The translations under genes and the position numbers were made by a program. Shown in pieces: positions 1 to 12,870 of a DNA stretch of 64,000 nucleotides; positions within the stretch are counted from its first letter, which is position 1; each line of letters opens with the position of its first letter. The stretch covers positions 123,527,573 to 123,591,572 of the forward strand of contig CM035168.1 of NCBI GenBank assembly GCA_020205615.1, in the 5' to 3' direction. Source of the DNA: Panax quinquefolius (lineage: Eukaryota; Streptophyta; Magnoliopsida; Apiales; Araliaceae). The notes beneath the pieces were generated by a model, which was not told the DNA's origin, did not search any database, and saw only the letters and a list, made by a program, of their open reading frames with translations.

Positions 1-2923
1 TATTCCCGAAGAACTTCCCGACCTACCCCAGTAGCGTGAAATTGAATTTTGTATCGACTTGAACCCCAGACAAAACCTATTTCCAAAGCCCATATCGAAT
101 GGCTCTATTGAACTTCGAGAGTTAAAGACCCAACCGCAGGAATTGTTAGACATGGCTTTATTCGCCTAAGTACTTCCTTGGGGTGCTCCTGCTCTATTCG
201 TGAAGAAGAAAGATGGGAGTATGCGACTTTGTATTGATTTATCTGGAGTTGAATCATGTCACCATCAAAAATAGGTATCCATTGCCACGTATTGATGACC
301 TGTTTGACTAGTTGCAAGGAGCCAAATTCTTTTCAAAGATCGATCTTCGCTCCAGATATCACCAATTGAAGATTAGAACCACCGACATTCCAAAGACTCC
401 GCCTTAAACCTCCAGACGGCATTATGAATTCCTAGTCATGTCCTTTCGATTGACTAATGCTCCTCGCCGCCTTCATGGATATGATGAACCGAGTATTCAA
501 GGAATATTTAGATCACTTTGTGGTCGCCTTTATTGATGACATCCTTATTTATTCCAAAATCCGTGAAGATCATGAAGCAACACTTGAGGTCGACACTCCA
601 AAAGCTTCGTGAATATAAGCTTTATGCCAAGTTCAAGAAATGCGAGTTCGTCAAGAAGTAGCATTCTTGGGCACGTGGTATCAAGTCATGGAATATCCGT
701 CGACCCAACAAAGATGAAGCTATTCAAAGTCGGGAACAACCTAAATCAATGGATCAAGACGTAGCTTTCTTTGCTTATTTGGTTATTATCGGAGATTCGT
801 GGAAGGATTTTCTCGAATCGCTACTCCATCGACTCAAATTTGACTTCGGAAAGATACAAAGTTCGGTTGGGAGCGAAGAATGTGAGAAGAGTTTTCAAGA
901 ACTCAAGAGAGACTTATTTCAAAGACTGCTCGACAATACCATCCGCCCGGAGGATTTGTCATCTACAAATGATGCTCAGCAAAGGGTTGGGATGTGTTCT
1001 TATGCAACATGGAAAAGTTATAGTTTATGCCTCGCGACAACTCAAAGAATATGAGAGGAATTATCCTACTCATGATCTAGAGTTGGTAATTGTTGTTTTG
1101 CACTTAAAATTTGGAGGCATTACTCAGATGGGAGAAAGTGGAGATCTTTACGGATCATAAAGCCTCAAATATTTCTTCACTCAAAAGGAACTCAACACGC
1201 GACAACGACGTTGGTTTGAACTCATTGAAAGATTATTATCATACCATCCAATACCATCCCGAAAAGCGAACGTGGTAGCCGACGATTGAGTAGAAAATCA
1301 TATGCAAGTACGAAAAGTGCGATATTGTCAACGCGAAAGGCCCATTTTGTGTGACTTGCAAAGGATGGAGATAGAGTTAAAGACTCTGTGGACGCATGTG
1401 ATGATAAGCGAGTATACGAGTAGAACCGACTTTTAATCGATAAAGTTAAAGTCGCCAAAGCTACTGGACTGGAGCTCGATGCGTATGAGGAAGAAAGTGC
1501 AAGAAGGTGCTACGCCAAGCAAGAATCGATGAAGAAGGAATACTTCGAAGTCAACTCCGGACTTTGTGTTCCTAACGACCCGATTTAAAGTATAATATCA
1601 TGATGGAGGCGCACAACACACCATTTGCAATCCATCTGGGAGTACCAAAATGTATCATGATATTCGCCATACATTTTGGTGGAGCAATATGAAGAGAGAG
1701 ATATAATGCTGTTTATCTCAAGGTGTCTAACTTGTCAACGAGTTAAAGCGAGCATCAAGTACCAAAAGGTCCATTGCAACCACTTGAAATTCCGAATGGA
1801 AGTGGGAGCACATTACCATGGATTTCAAGCACGGCCTTCCTAAGGTTTCTCAAGGCATTGATGCGATTTGGGTCATTGTTGATAGATTGACCAAGTCCGC
1901 TTCATTTCTTACCGACACGAGAAACTTATACACTTGAACGCCTTCGCTCAGTATGTACATAAACGAGATTGTAAGATCGCATGGTATGCCAGTATCCATA
2001 GTTTCGATCGAGACCCAAGATTCACTTCACGATTTTGGGTTAGTTTGCAAAAAGCTATGGGCACAGATTTCACGATTTAGCTTTAAGATATCATCCTCGA
2101 CGGACGGGACAATGGAGAGGACTATTCAAACTCTTCAAGATCTATTAAGACTCGTGGTCCTTGATTTCAGGGAGTTGGGATAAGTTCTTACCATTGGTGG
2201 AGTTTTCCACAACAACAGCTTATCAAGCATGTATTGGCATGGCTCCATTCAAGCGTTGTATGGAAGAAAGTGTCGTTCTCCAAAGATATCTTTGGGATGA
2301 GGTGGGTGAAGCAACGTTGTTGGGACCGGAGTTGGTACGTATGACTACGGAAAAGATTCAAACGATCCGACAAATATATAAAAACCTCACAAAATCGATT
2401 AAAAGAGTTATACCGATCTTCATCGAAAGGACATGGAATTCGATATAGGAGATCGTGTGTTGTTCAGAGTCGCTTCCATGGAAAGGAGTTACGAGATTTG
2501 GAAAGAGAGGAAAACTTAATCCTCGATTCATCTCCGGTCCATTTTAATCCTCGATCGAAAGTAGGAAGCGTGGCCTATAGACTCGACTTTACCGCCAAAT
2601 ATGTCTCGTGTTCATAACTTTTTCACATATCTATGTTACGTAAATATGTGAAAGACTCGAACCATATTATTGAGTTAGAACCTGATTTCGAAATAGCGGA
2701 AGATTTGACGATATAAGAGGTTCCCTGCTCAAATTTTGGATAAGAAGGAATATATTCTACGCTCCAAGGTTATACCTCAAGTCAAAGTTTTTGTGGAGGA
2801 ACCACGATGTTGAGGAAATGACTTGGGAGTTAGAATCAAATGAAATCAAGGTATCCTTACCTCTTCGACATACCAGTATCGCATTCTAATTTCGAGGGCT
2901 TAAATTTCATAAGAAGTGGAGGT
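1..2923 (+). pseudogene. Decayed Ty3/Gypsy chromovirus pol (RT-RNase H-integrase), element A
   Basis: This is a degenerate polyprotein cut by the window edge. Translating piecewise, the reverse transcriptase is visible from base 1, with the catalytic stretch VAFIDDILIYSK at 523-558. RNase H follows at about 984-1118 ([20 protein letters not shown]). The integrase zinc-binding part lies at about 1600-1780 and the core at about 1790-2260 (WEHITMDF at 1803-1826). The C-terminal chromovirus tail runs to about 2830. Many frameshifts and stops separate these blocks, so no intact protein is possible. In the family, RT and RNase H copy the RNA and integrase inserts the cDNA. The order RT-RH-INT is the Ty3/Gypsy order, and the integrase wording resembles the Tekay clade (inference from memory). 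The LTR begins directly after the pol tail. Confidence 0.9.
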
Positions 2924-3707
2924 TGTAAGACCCCAAACTTTTATAAATAAAGATGAATTTTCAATAAATATTATTTTTGAATATTATGGAATAAATTTAA
3001 TATAATGTTATAACAGGTAATATTTATAAATTTTGCAAAGTATGCAAGTTGTTATAAAATATTCGTTGGCTCTGGGAATATTCTTTTGTTAGGGAATATT
3101 CGTACAATGGCTCAATCATTGGTGGACCCCAATAATGTAATTATCATTCGCCTGATTGAGAAAGCGACAAAAATATTTTATAAAAATAACTACGGAGGTG
3201 TTACCGTTAAAATCTGTTGAACTACGGTGGTAAAAGTATAAGTATCTGGCGTGGTCAGATAAGAAGACACACAGTATTGATTATTGATGCTTTACGTGAG
3301 AAGTCACCAATTTATGCTCAATTATTACTACAAGAATCACGTGATCATATCTCTTATATTATTGATTCAATTATTGTCACGAAGATCATCTCGTATAATA
3401 TGTTATAGTATTAAATCAATAATTGAGACAACAAGTTATAAATGATTAATAATTGTTGAAAGATTAAATATGTGTTGATGAAAAAAATGATTTGTGGTAA
3501 GTTTGATTATTTTATGGGGGGCTCATAAGTCATCATCTAAGAGTCTCTTCGTCAATAAGTATTTACCTTCGTCAATAGTAATTACCCTTGTGAATAGTAT
3601 TTACCTTCATCAATAAGTAATTACCTTCGTCAATAAGAATTACCCTTGTGAATAGTATTTACCTTCGTCAATAGTATTTACCTTCGTTAATTGTAATTAC
3701 CTTTACC

Positions 3708-3860
3708 AGACGTCGAACCACTTGTCGTTTCACATTACAGGCGTCGAACCACTTGTCGTTTCACATTACAGGCGTCGAACCACTTGTCGTTTCACATTAC
3801 AGGCGTCAAACCACTTTTCTTTTCACATCATTAGTCGTCAAGCCACTTGCCTTTTCACAC
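3708..3860 (+). repeat. 31-bp tandem repeat in LTR A, 4-5 copies
   Basis: The unit contains GTCGAACCACTTGTCG followed by TTTCACATTACAG. Three copies are near-identical and the last one or two diverge. It lies just upstream of the TATA box, in the U3 promoter area. The sister LTR at 8362-10986 lacks the array at the matching place. Confidence 0.85.
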
Positions 3861-3885
3861 GGCAGGTGCTAAGCTAGAAATCTTC

Positions 3886-3893
3886 TATAAATA
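3886..3893 (+). promoter_or_regulatory. LTR TATA box (TATAAATA), element A
   Basis: A CTATAAATAG word precedes a purine-rich AGAGAGAAAG stretch. The same arrangement recurs in the family 1, 2 and 3 LTRs here, as expected for a retrotransposon U3 promoter. Activity is not shown. Confidence 0.55.
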
Positions 3894-5544
3894 GAGGGCC
3901 TAGGGCTTCTCATTATTTTCACTTAATTCATTCAAGCTATGAGAGAGAAAGTATAGAGAGAATAAGAGAGAAAGAAGAAGAGTATTTTGTTCTTACATCC
4001 GCCGCAGTATTCAATCTCCTACCAAATGTAAGGGGTGTTATTCTTTCTTATTCATGAAGAGAAGCTGTTGTTATTCCATTGCTTATTATTACATTGGAAT
4101 AACTCGTATATGTGGTTTACCCTATACTTGGTGACATTCTTCTATTATTCATTGGAACATCCATGTCTGTGTGTTTTACACAGGACCTGGTTTAAAATCT
4201 TTATTATTTTGTTGGAACATCCATCGTGTGTGTTTTACACCTGACTGGTTCCGCCTCTTTATTATTCTGTTGGAATATCACATGCGTGTGTTTTACACCG
4301 GACTGGTTCCGCTTTTTTATCATTACGTTGGAATATCCTATCGTGTGTTTTTACACCGGATCCGGGTTCCATCTTTATTATTTCTGTTGGAACATCCGCT
4401 TGCGGTGTGAATTTCACCGACTTCGTTCCGTTATTTATTATTTCGCTGAATAACTCATGCTGCGATTCATCGCATGCATGGTGATTTCTTTTTGTTATTC
4501 CATTCTTTATTATACCCAAATTGGTTAAAACTTTAACTTCTATACTCCATGAAATTAGTGGAATATCCTCGATATTTGCGTTTCATCTAAGATCTTTTCA
4601 TGAAAATATTCTTCGATCATTCTTGAATTTTACTCTACAAAACAAGTATCATTTGGACGTTAATAGTTCCCGGATAAAATAATTCTTGAACTTGTTTTAT
4701 TGAGTTCTTATATCATTGTCATCATCCTCATGTTTATATTTTTTAAAATCATCTCGTGGCTGTATAGTGCATAGATGGACTTGGTATGATTATGACTGAG
4801 AGACTATTCGGTGTAATCATGACCGTAATGTTACAAATGATGTGGTAAAAATCCTCGCGTGTCAGTAGTGCATTGATGGGACGATTGTTGGCATGATCAT
4901 GATTATTAATGAATACACAAATATTCTTGCCCGCAGTAGTGCATGAATAATTGTGGTCGTGATACTTAAAGAATAATATCCTGGTCAGTAAAAAGGGGTG
5001 ATTCGATGATGTGGAATATTTATTAAAAGTCGAGTCTCAAATATAACAGTTGATGAAAAACCTTTTAAAACCTAAAAGATCGTAGACTTTATTTTCTACT
5101 TGACTCTTTTAATGGATTGATATTCACCGCAGATTAAACCGGTTGTCTATTGTATTTTATCGGTTTAACATTGTTGAAGACTATTGATAATTTATTCGCA
5201 TTATCTTAGTCATAATATTTCTTCTTGGGCTAGTTGAGCTCACCCTTTCTTTCACCGTATTCTCTTCAAGAAATGAGAATATATTTGGGACGAGCCGGGA
5301 AACAGTGATGGGTCACGAAGATAAGATTAGTAGTCCTCACTATTCGTGAAATAGTGTGATAATAATTGTAATGAGGACTCCTTTTTGAGTTTGTATAATA
5401 TCTAGTGAGCGATATTTGTATTTAAACTCACGGTTTATGTCGTATTGCATACCTACATTTATGTTAGTAAGTTGTATTTAAATTACGCACCATGTAAGTG
5501 GCGACCCAAGATGGGTGATGTATACCTAATTTTGGGGGCGTCCA

Positions 5545-5680
5545 CAAACTTGCTTACTTTTTGCAAAATTTATAAATATTACCCACAAATATAACATTAT
5601 ATCAAATTTTATTCCATAATATTCAAAAATAATATTTATAGAAAATTCATCTTTATTTATAAAATTTGCCGGGTCTTACA
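5545..5680 (-). repeat. 3' LTR stub of element B (first 136 bp only)
   Basis: The reverse complement begins TGTAAGACCC after the pol tail and matches the start of the family 1 LTR. It then stops abruptly against the end of LTR A. The remaining roughly 2.5 kb is absent, so this is a truncation or inversion junction rather than a normal element end. Confidence 0.8.
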
Positions 5681-8347
5681 ACCTCCCTTCTTATGAAATT
5701 TCGCCCAAAATTAGGTACGTACTGGTATGTCGAAGAGGTAAGGATACCTTGATTTCATTTGATTCTAACTCCCAAGTCATTTCCTCAACATCGTGGTTCC
5801 TCCACAAAACTTTGACTTGAGGTATAACCTTGGAGCGTAGAATATGTTCCTTCTTATCCAAAATTTGAACAGAACCTCTTCATACGTCAAATCTTCCGCT
5901 ATTTCGTCCTGGTTCTAACTCAATAATATGGTTCGGGTCTTTCACATATTTACGTAACATGGATATGTGAAAACGTTATGAACACGTAGACATATTTTGG
6001 CGGAAAGCGAGTCTATAGGCCACAGTTCCTACTCGATCGAAGATTAAAATGGACCAGATGAATCGAGGATTAAGTTTTCCTCTCTTTCCAAATCTTGTAA
6101 CTCCTTTCCATGGAGCAACTCTTAACAACACATGATCTCCTATATCGAATTCCACATCCTTTCGATGAAGATCAAGATAACTCTTTTGTCGATTTTGTGA
6201 GGTTTTTATACGTTGTCGGATCGTTTGAATCTTTTACGTAGTCATACGTATCAACTCCGGTCCCAACAACGTTGCTTCACCCACCTCATCCCAAATCACC
6301 GAGAAAGCGACACTTTCTTCCATACAACGCTTCGAATGGAGCCATTCGATATTGGGGCTTTGGAAATAGGTTTTGTACAGGGTTCGAGGTCGATACAAAA
6401 TTCAATTTCACGCTTCTAGGGGTAGGTAGAAGTTCTTCGAGGAATACGTCAGAAATTTATTAACAATAGAAATATCGTTCAAAACCGGCGTATTTTGTTT
6501 AAATCGTGACATGAGCTAAGAAAGCTTGACATCCGTTTTTCAATAAACGAATAACTTTATGGCTTGAGATGATAGTGATTGATTTTAATGGTTTGGTCGT
6601 TTGAATTAGCATAATAGGTTGATTAGGAATATGAAAGCTAACAACCTTACGAAAACAATCAATTTTTGCATGATAAGTAGTTAACCAATCAATCCACAGA
6701 ATCACGTCAAATGCAAGTATTTTTAATGAAATAAGATCGACAAGTAATGTGAGGGTACCGATTTGAACCAAACAAGACTTATAAACAGTGGATATAATGA
6801 AGGTTTCTCCCAACGGAGTTTCCATGAGATAAGTCAAAGTCTAATTTCTCGAGTCAAATTTAATCGATGGAGCGCAAGTAGGAGAAATAAAAGAATGGGT
6901 AGAACCGGTATCAAATAAAGTATAGACATCATTAGAGTTTATGATAAGCTTACCCGTGATGACCTCATTCGGGTTCCTTGCTCTCTGGGAGGTCACAACA
7001 AACGCTTCTCCTTGACCACCGGTTTTGACTTTTTCTGGAAGCGGCCTTTGGTGCCTCCATCCTAGTTGAATTTATCTTGATAGAACGACAAAATCGAGCT
7101 AAGTGACCTTCTCTTCCACAATTATAACATGCTTTGATCTGGCATGGCGCAGATTCGGACTAATGTGTCCTCTCCTCCGCATTTGAAGCATATAATAGGT
7201 GGTCTTTCTCCTTCCTTAACAACGGGTCTTCAGTCCGACGTCTTTCCATCATTGTTGAATCTCCTTTTCTTGAAATGTCCATTCTTATTGTTTTGGCCTC
7301 GATTACCACCAGAAGTGGTTACCATATCCCGCCCGTTGATTCCCTCCACGCTTGTTGTCACCGCCGATGCCTACTACCATTTGGTATTATAATTTTGTTA
7401 AAATTTGCTCTCTTTTAGTTCGTTGACTCGTTATCACGCTCCACTAATCGAGCCCTATTTACAACATCCGAATACAAACACGGTTTATGAGAAATAAGAT
7501 GTTGACGTATCTCGACTTCAAACCTCTTAAAAACATTCGCGCCATTCTCTCTTCATTATCCACCAAGTGGGGCCGAAACCGTGATAACTCGCAAATTTTG
7601 CCTCGCATTGCGACACTGGCCATATTGTTTTGTTCAACTTGATAAACTCCACCTCCTTCATGTATGGCGAATACTTTCGAGGAAAGTATTTGTCGTTGAA
7701 CGACTCTGGAACTTCTCCCAAGATATCTTGAGACAAAGAAGTTGAGTACATTTTACCAATTCCCACCAAGATCGCCTCTCCGCAAGCAACATAAAAAGCG
7801 TGAAAGGAACCTTTTGCTCCTTGGAGCATCCCAAGACATCAAATATCTTGGTAATCTGCTTTATCCATGCTTCCGCGAGAAGTGGTTTTGGCTCTCCCTT
7901 AAACTCGGTGGTCCAGCTCCTTGAATTGTTTAAGCGGTGACCGCCGAGAGTTTTCCGTGTTTCCACCTACGTTTTGGACGAGAGTCGGCTCACCTTTCTT
8001 TATTTCATAAATTGCATAAAGCCTCCGAACATTTGATCATTCATCATTTGGTCGGTGTTGTTGTTTGCATGAGGATTGTCGCCTTCGATGCACATTATCC
8101 TTATTATTGATATGTGGTGAATCAACGATCGCTTTGTGCTCCATTCTTTATTCTCAACATTCTCGGATGTCATTTTCAGAATCTTGTCACAAAACAAAAG
8201 GTTAATTGACATGTAACAAATTATCTCTATATTACGACCGATCAATAAAATAGCACATAAACTTAGGTAGGTCATACTAGCGAAGGTATTCCCGTTTCTC
8301 CCCTCCTAGTACTATTCTCACATCTTAGCTGGGGATCATATCCCAAA
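5681..8347 (-). pseudogene. gag-pol remnant of element B with a large internal deletion
   Basis: On the minus strand from about 8190 downward there is a gag remnant, including the retrotransposon gag domain at about 7530-7970. Two CCHC zinc knuckles follow at about 7088-7205 and then a protease/RT-linker stretch at about 6500-6950 with VILWIDWLTTYHAKIDCF. At about 6345-6360 the sequence passes from the start of RT straight into the integrase C-terminal part, which runs to the LTR at 5681. Gag packages the RNA and protease cleaves the polyprotein in this family. Stops and frameshifts interrupt every domain, so the copy is dead. Confidence 0.85.
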
Positions 8348-8358
8348 GCTCGATACCA
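8348..8358 (-). other. Primer binding site, initiator Met tRNA type (element B)
   Basis: The minus strand reads TGGTATCGAGC just inside the 5' LTR. The usual plant form complementary to the tRNA-iMet 3' end is TGGTATCAGAGC, so one base is missing here. The same shortened form occurs in elements C, E and J. Confidence 0.75.
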
Positions 8359-8361
8359 ACC

Positions 8362-10986
8362 GTGACGCCCCCAAAATTAGGTATACATCACCCATCTCTT
8401 GGGTAGTCGATACATGGTATGTAATTTAAATACAACTTCTTAATATAACGTCGTGGTATAATACGACATAAAACCGTGAGTTTGAATACAAATATTGTAT
8501 ACTAGATATTATACAAACTCAAAAGGAGTCCTCATTACAATTATTATCACACTATTTCACGAATAGTGAGGACTACTAATGCTATCATCGGACCATTACT
8601 CCGTTCCTCGACTCGTCCCAAACTATATTCTCATTTCACGAAGAGAATAGTGAAAGAAAAGGTGAGCTCAACTAGCTCAAGAAGAAATATTATGACTAAG
8701 ATAATGCGAATAAATTATCATTAGCCTCTGTGTGTGTTAAGCGATAAAATATAATGAACATCAAGTTTAACTACGGTGAACTAGCAATCCATTAAAAGAG
8801 TCAAGTAGAAAATAAAATCTACTATCTTTTATGATTTTAAAAGGTTTTTCATCATTGTTATAAATTAGAGACTCGACTTTAATAAATATTCCACATCATC
8901 GAATCACCCCGCACTACTGGCCAAGGATATTCTTTAGTATCACGACTACAATTATTCATGCACTACTACGGGCGAGAATAGTTGGGTATTCATTAATGGT
9001 CATGATCATGCCAACAATCGTCCATCAATGCACTACGACCCATCGAGGATTTTTATCACATCATTTGTAACATTACGGTCATGATTACACAGAATAGTCT
9101 CTCAGGTCATAATCATACTAAGTCCATCTATGCACTACATACCACAAATGACTTTCATCACATCATTTGTAACATTACGGCCATGATTACAAGAATAATC
9201 TCTCGGTCATAATTATACCAAGTCCATCTATGCACTACACATGGGCCACAGGATGACTTTCAACATAATATAAACATGAGGATGATGACAATGATATAAG
9301 AATTCAATAAAACAAGTTCAAGAATTATTTTATCCAGGAATTATTAACGCCCAAATTGTCAACATGATAATCTTTTTTTTGTAGAGTAAAATTCAAGAAT
9401 GATCGGAAGAATATTTTCATGAAAAGATCTTTGGATGAAACGCAAATATCGAGGATATTCTACTAATTTTATGGAGTATAGAAGTCAAAGTTTTAACCAA
9501 TTTGGGTATAATAAAGAATGGAATAACAAAAGAAATCACCATGTATGCGATAGGCCTTGCAGGCGAGTTATTCAGCAGAATAATAATAACGGAACCGGTC
9601 GTGAAATTCACTACCAACAGGATGTTCAAATGAGAATAATAAATGCGGAATAATAAATGATGGAACCAGTCCCGTAGATAAGCATGCAGGATATGATATT
9701 CCGAGAATAATAATAAAGACGGAATAATAAAAATGGAACCAGTGCGGTGTAAAACACACGAGATGAGGATATTCAACAGAATAATAATAAAAGGCGGAAC
9801 CAGTCCGGGTGTAAAACACATGACAGGATGTTCAACAGATTAATAGAAGAATGTCACCAAGTATAGGGTAAACCACGTATACAAGGTTATTCCAATGCAG
9901 AATAATAAGCAATGGAATAGCGGGTACAACAAATAATATTCCCTACCTTAGAAGAATGAATATTGGAAAAGTGAAGTAGCGAGAATACTTTTCTTCTTTC
10001 TCTCTATAGTTTCTCTCTACAGAGTTTCAATGAATTCGTAAGAAATAATGAAGGAATGAGCTTTTATTTATAGAAAAGCTGAGGGTGGTTCTTGGTCTTA
10101 ACGAAGGGTCAAAATGACTCTTGGTAATATTGAAGAGACAATTACTATTTGCGAAGGGGTAATTACTATTGACGAAGGTAAATACTATTGACGAAGGTAA
10201 ATACTATTGAAGAAGGTAATTTCTTATTGACGAAGGTAAATACTATTGACGAAGGTAAATACTATTGACGACGAAGGTAATTACTATTCACAAAGATAAT
10301 TACTATCGACGTGAAGAGACTCTTAGATGATGACATATGGGCCCCCATAAAATAATCAAACTTACCACAAATGTCTCATAATGGACTCTTTATATACATC
10401 AAGGATTGAATAAATATTACCACAAATCATTTTATTTTTAATCAACACATTTTTAATCTTTCAACAATTATTAATCATTTATAACTTGTAAGTCTCAATT
10501 AATAATATAACATATTATATGATGATAATCTTTGTGACAATAATTGAATCAATAATATAAGAGATATGATCGTAATTATTGTGTAATAATTGAGTATAGC
10601 TAAGTGACTTCTCACGTAAGCATCAATAATCAATCTGAGTGTCTTCTTACGCAACCACGCGTACATTGTACTTTTACCACCGGGTAGTTCAACAGTTTTA
10701 ACGGTAACACCTCCGCCGTTATTTTTATAGAAAGATAATTTTGTCGTTTTCTAACTACGACAATACTTCCGTTGTGGGGTCCACCAATAATTGAGCCGTC
10801 GTACGAATATTCCCCGACAAAAAGAATATTCCCCGACCAAACGAATATTTTATAACAACTTGCTTACTTTGCAAAATTTATAAATATTACCCACAACTAT
10901 AACATTATATCAAATTTTATTCCATAATATTCAAAAATAATATTTATAGAAAATTCATCTTTATTTATAAAAGCTGGGGTCTTACA
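8362..10986 (-). repeat. 5' LTR of element B (family 1, 2.6 kb)
   Basis: The plus strand runs from GTGACGCCCCC to GGGGTCTTACA, the reverse complement of the LTR ends seen in element A. The TATA word lies on the minus strand at 10065-10072. Short CGAAGGTAA(A/T)TACTATTGA repeats sit at about 10130-10310. The U5-side block with GAGCTCA lies near 8660-8700. Confidence 0.85.
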
Positions 10987-12164
10987 TTATGGATACTAAG
11001 TAAATATATATTGGTTACTGTTTATTATTGATTTGGTTGCTGTATAATGTTTATTTGCTTGCTTTATAATTTTAAAGTTTATTTTCTTGATTTTTTATAA
11101 TGATTAGTTATTAAATACATTGGTTACCTTCCCGCAATTGATTGTTAGTTCTTGTCCTAACTGGATTTGGTTAGTATATAATGCTAACTTGGTTACATGT
11201 AAAATTGCAATGGTTACTGCATAATATTACCCCCAGTACATGTTCTAGTTACTAACATTATGTAGTTTGGTTACTGTCTGACATTGAGTTGGTTATTTTA
11301 CAGACCATAAGCTAATAGTAACCAAAAACATACTAAAAGGTTGCTTCATCGATATCTTAATTGGGTGAAATATCGCTTATAATCTAAAATTTGATTGACA
11401 ATGTTGTTATGTATTATCGGTTTATGAAAAGATTTGATCCGATTCTGATTTGGCAATAACTGTCAAGATTGGAGTGTCGGATTTTGGCATTTTTAGAGCC
11501 TAATTTCATTGGAAACGGGTCAACGATCAAAAGTCACCAGCTTTGCTGATGAACTGCATGGGTTTTTGGTCAAATTCTATCATTTAGGCCTTCAAAATTG
11601 CATGTAAAAAATTAGTTTATTTTCTGGTTACTAACATTATGTAATTTGGTTACTGTCTAATATTGATTTGGTTACTTTACAATGTTTATTCATTGAGCAG
11701 AGACAATGGAAACCGATAAAGAATTAATACAACAAATTTAATTGTTTACAAGAATATATAATTGTTTCTTATTAGTAACCATTAACCACATGGTTGGTAA
11801 CATTTTTGATGGTGTCTGATAACCAAAATTGATGTTGATTAAAAATGTGGTTTATTATTGATTTGGTTATTGTATAATGTTTATTTGGTTGTTGTATACT
11901 TTAAATGTTTATTTGGTTACCCCAAGTGGTTACTATATCTTCGTATATTGGTTACCTTTCTTAAGTTTTTCTCTTTGATTTGTCACAAAGTCGATTATCT
12001 TGTTGTTTTGATTCAAAAATGCATTTGAAAATGTGTTTTATATTATAGTTATTAAATATATATAATTTGGTTGTTGTTTATTATAAATTTGGTTTACGAA
12101 TAATGTTTATTTGATTGCTTTATAATTTTTAAATGATTTCTATTGATTTTATAATATTGATGGT

Positions 12165-12420
12165 TACTCATTAAATACATTATTTAACTTTCTAAAAGCG
12201 CTAATTCTTGTCGATGTTGCCTTGTTTCTTGTGTAACATTGTCTTGCCTAATGTTATCTTCGTTCTTGATTAATCTTGATTGATTTACTCATTATATGCA
12301 TTGTTTAACTTCCTAAAAGCGCTAATTCTTGTCTAATGTTGTCTTGTTTCTTGTGTAACATTGTACTTATTTAATGTTGTCTTGGTTCTTGATTAATCTT
12401 GATTGATTCTTGTGTAACAT
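12165..12420 (+). repeat. Tandem duplication, about 120-bp period
   Basis: The word CTAAAAGCGCTAATTCTTGT recurs at about 12192 and 12312. Both copies continue into TTGTTTCTTGTGTAACATTGT and then CTTGATTAATCTTGATTGAT. The two copies differ by small indels. Confidence 0.8.
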
Positions 12421-12689
12421 TATAATGAATTCTTGAATATTCTTTGAGTTAGTTCTTGTGTAAAATTATAATGGTTAGTGCATATTATTCTTGAACAATC
12501 TTTGACTTGTTCTTGAAAAATGATGACTTGATTCTTGACTAATCTTTGGTTTAGTTCTTTGTTTAACATTATATTTTGTTTCTTGACTAATGCTAGTTTG
12601 GTTGTTGTTTAATATTATATTTGTTCAAACTTCCATCGATGTAGTTAGATGACAAAGAAAAGCTGGGATATGCGGAGAAGTAAGAAACA

Positions 12690-12870
12690 TATGTGTAAAA
12701 CCACCGAACACAAGAAGACCAGCGGGAAGACCAAAAATAGGGAGGTACAAACATGGGTCTGAAATCAAAATTCAAAACAAATGCAAAGAAACCCGGTGCA
12801 AGAAAAAGGACACAACAGAAAACATGCAATAATCCACCTATTTTAAGACCAAAAAAGGCACGATAAATTG
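12690..12870 (+). pseudogene. MULE transposase C-terminal fragment (AT-hook plus zinc knuckle)
   Basis: One frame reads KPPNTRRPAGRPKIGRYKHG, containing an AT-hook-like RPAGRPK core. It continues into KCKETRCKKK. After a one-base shift the pattern GHNRKTC follows, giving a CCHC-like knuckle close to the C-x2-C-x4-H-x4-C that ends many MuDR-family transposases. The shift and a downstream stop mean the fragment is not functional. Upstream transposase domains (DDE core, SWIM) were not seen. The assignment rests on motif resemblance only. Confidence 0.5.

Larger units (their letters stand above)
2924..5544 (+). repeat. LTR of element A (LTR family 1, about 2.6 kb)
   Basis: The LTR begins TGTAAGACCCC right after the pol tail and ends at GGGGGCGTC before an inverted LTR stub. 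Its length matches the minus-strand LTR at 8362-10986. It contains short tandem CTTCGTCAATA-type repeats at about 3550-3700, a 31-bp tandem array, a TATA box, and stem-loop repeats at about 4770-5000. It also has the U5-side block with GAGCTCACCC at about 5200-5260, which other LTR families share. No target duplication can be read because both outer flanks are missing. Confidence 0.85.
5545..10986 (-). mobile_element. Ty3/Gypsy chromovirus element B, minus strand, internally deleted
   Basis: Read on the minus strand, a full 5' LTR (10986 down to 8362) is followed by the primer binding site, a gag remnant, a protease remnant, a jump into the integrase C-terminal end, and only the first 136 bp of a 3' LTR. 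Most of RT, RNase H and the integrase core is missing. The element faces element A, so the two LTRs and pol tails form a large imperfect inverted repeat. It could not move by itself. Confidence 0.85.

Noticed and set aside
9417..9821. Minus-strand frames rich in Tyr/Ile/Phe, also seen near 4035-4453, 17487-17765, 54000-54430, 58381-58599 and 63629-63982
   Set aside because: They come from the repeated TTATTATTCTGTTGGAATAT words of the family 1/3 LTRs and are not conserved proteins.
12593..12829. 78-codon minus-strand frame in the MULE-like block
   Set aside because: The plus strand gives the meaningful AT-hook/knuckle reading; this frame is its shadow.
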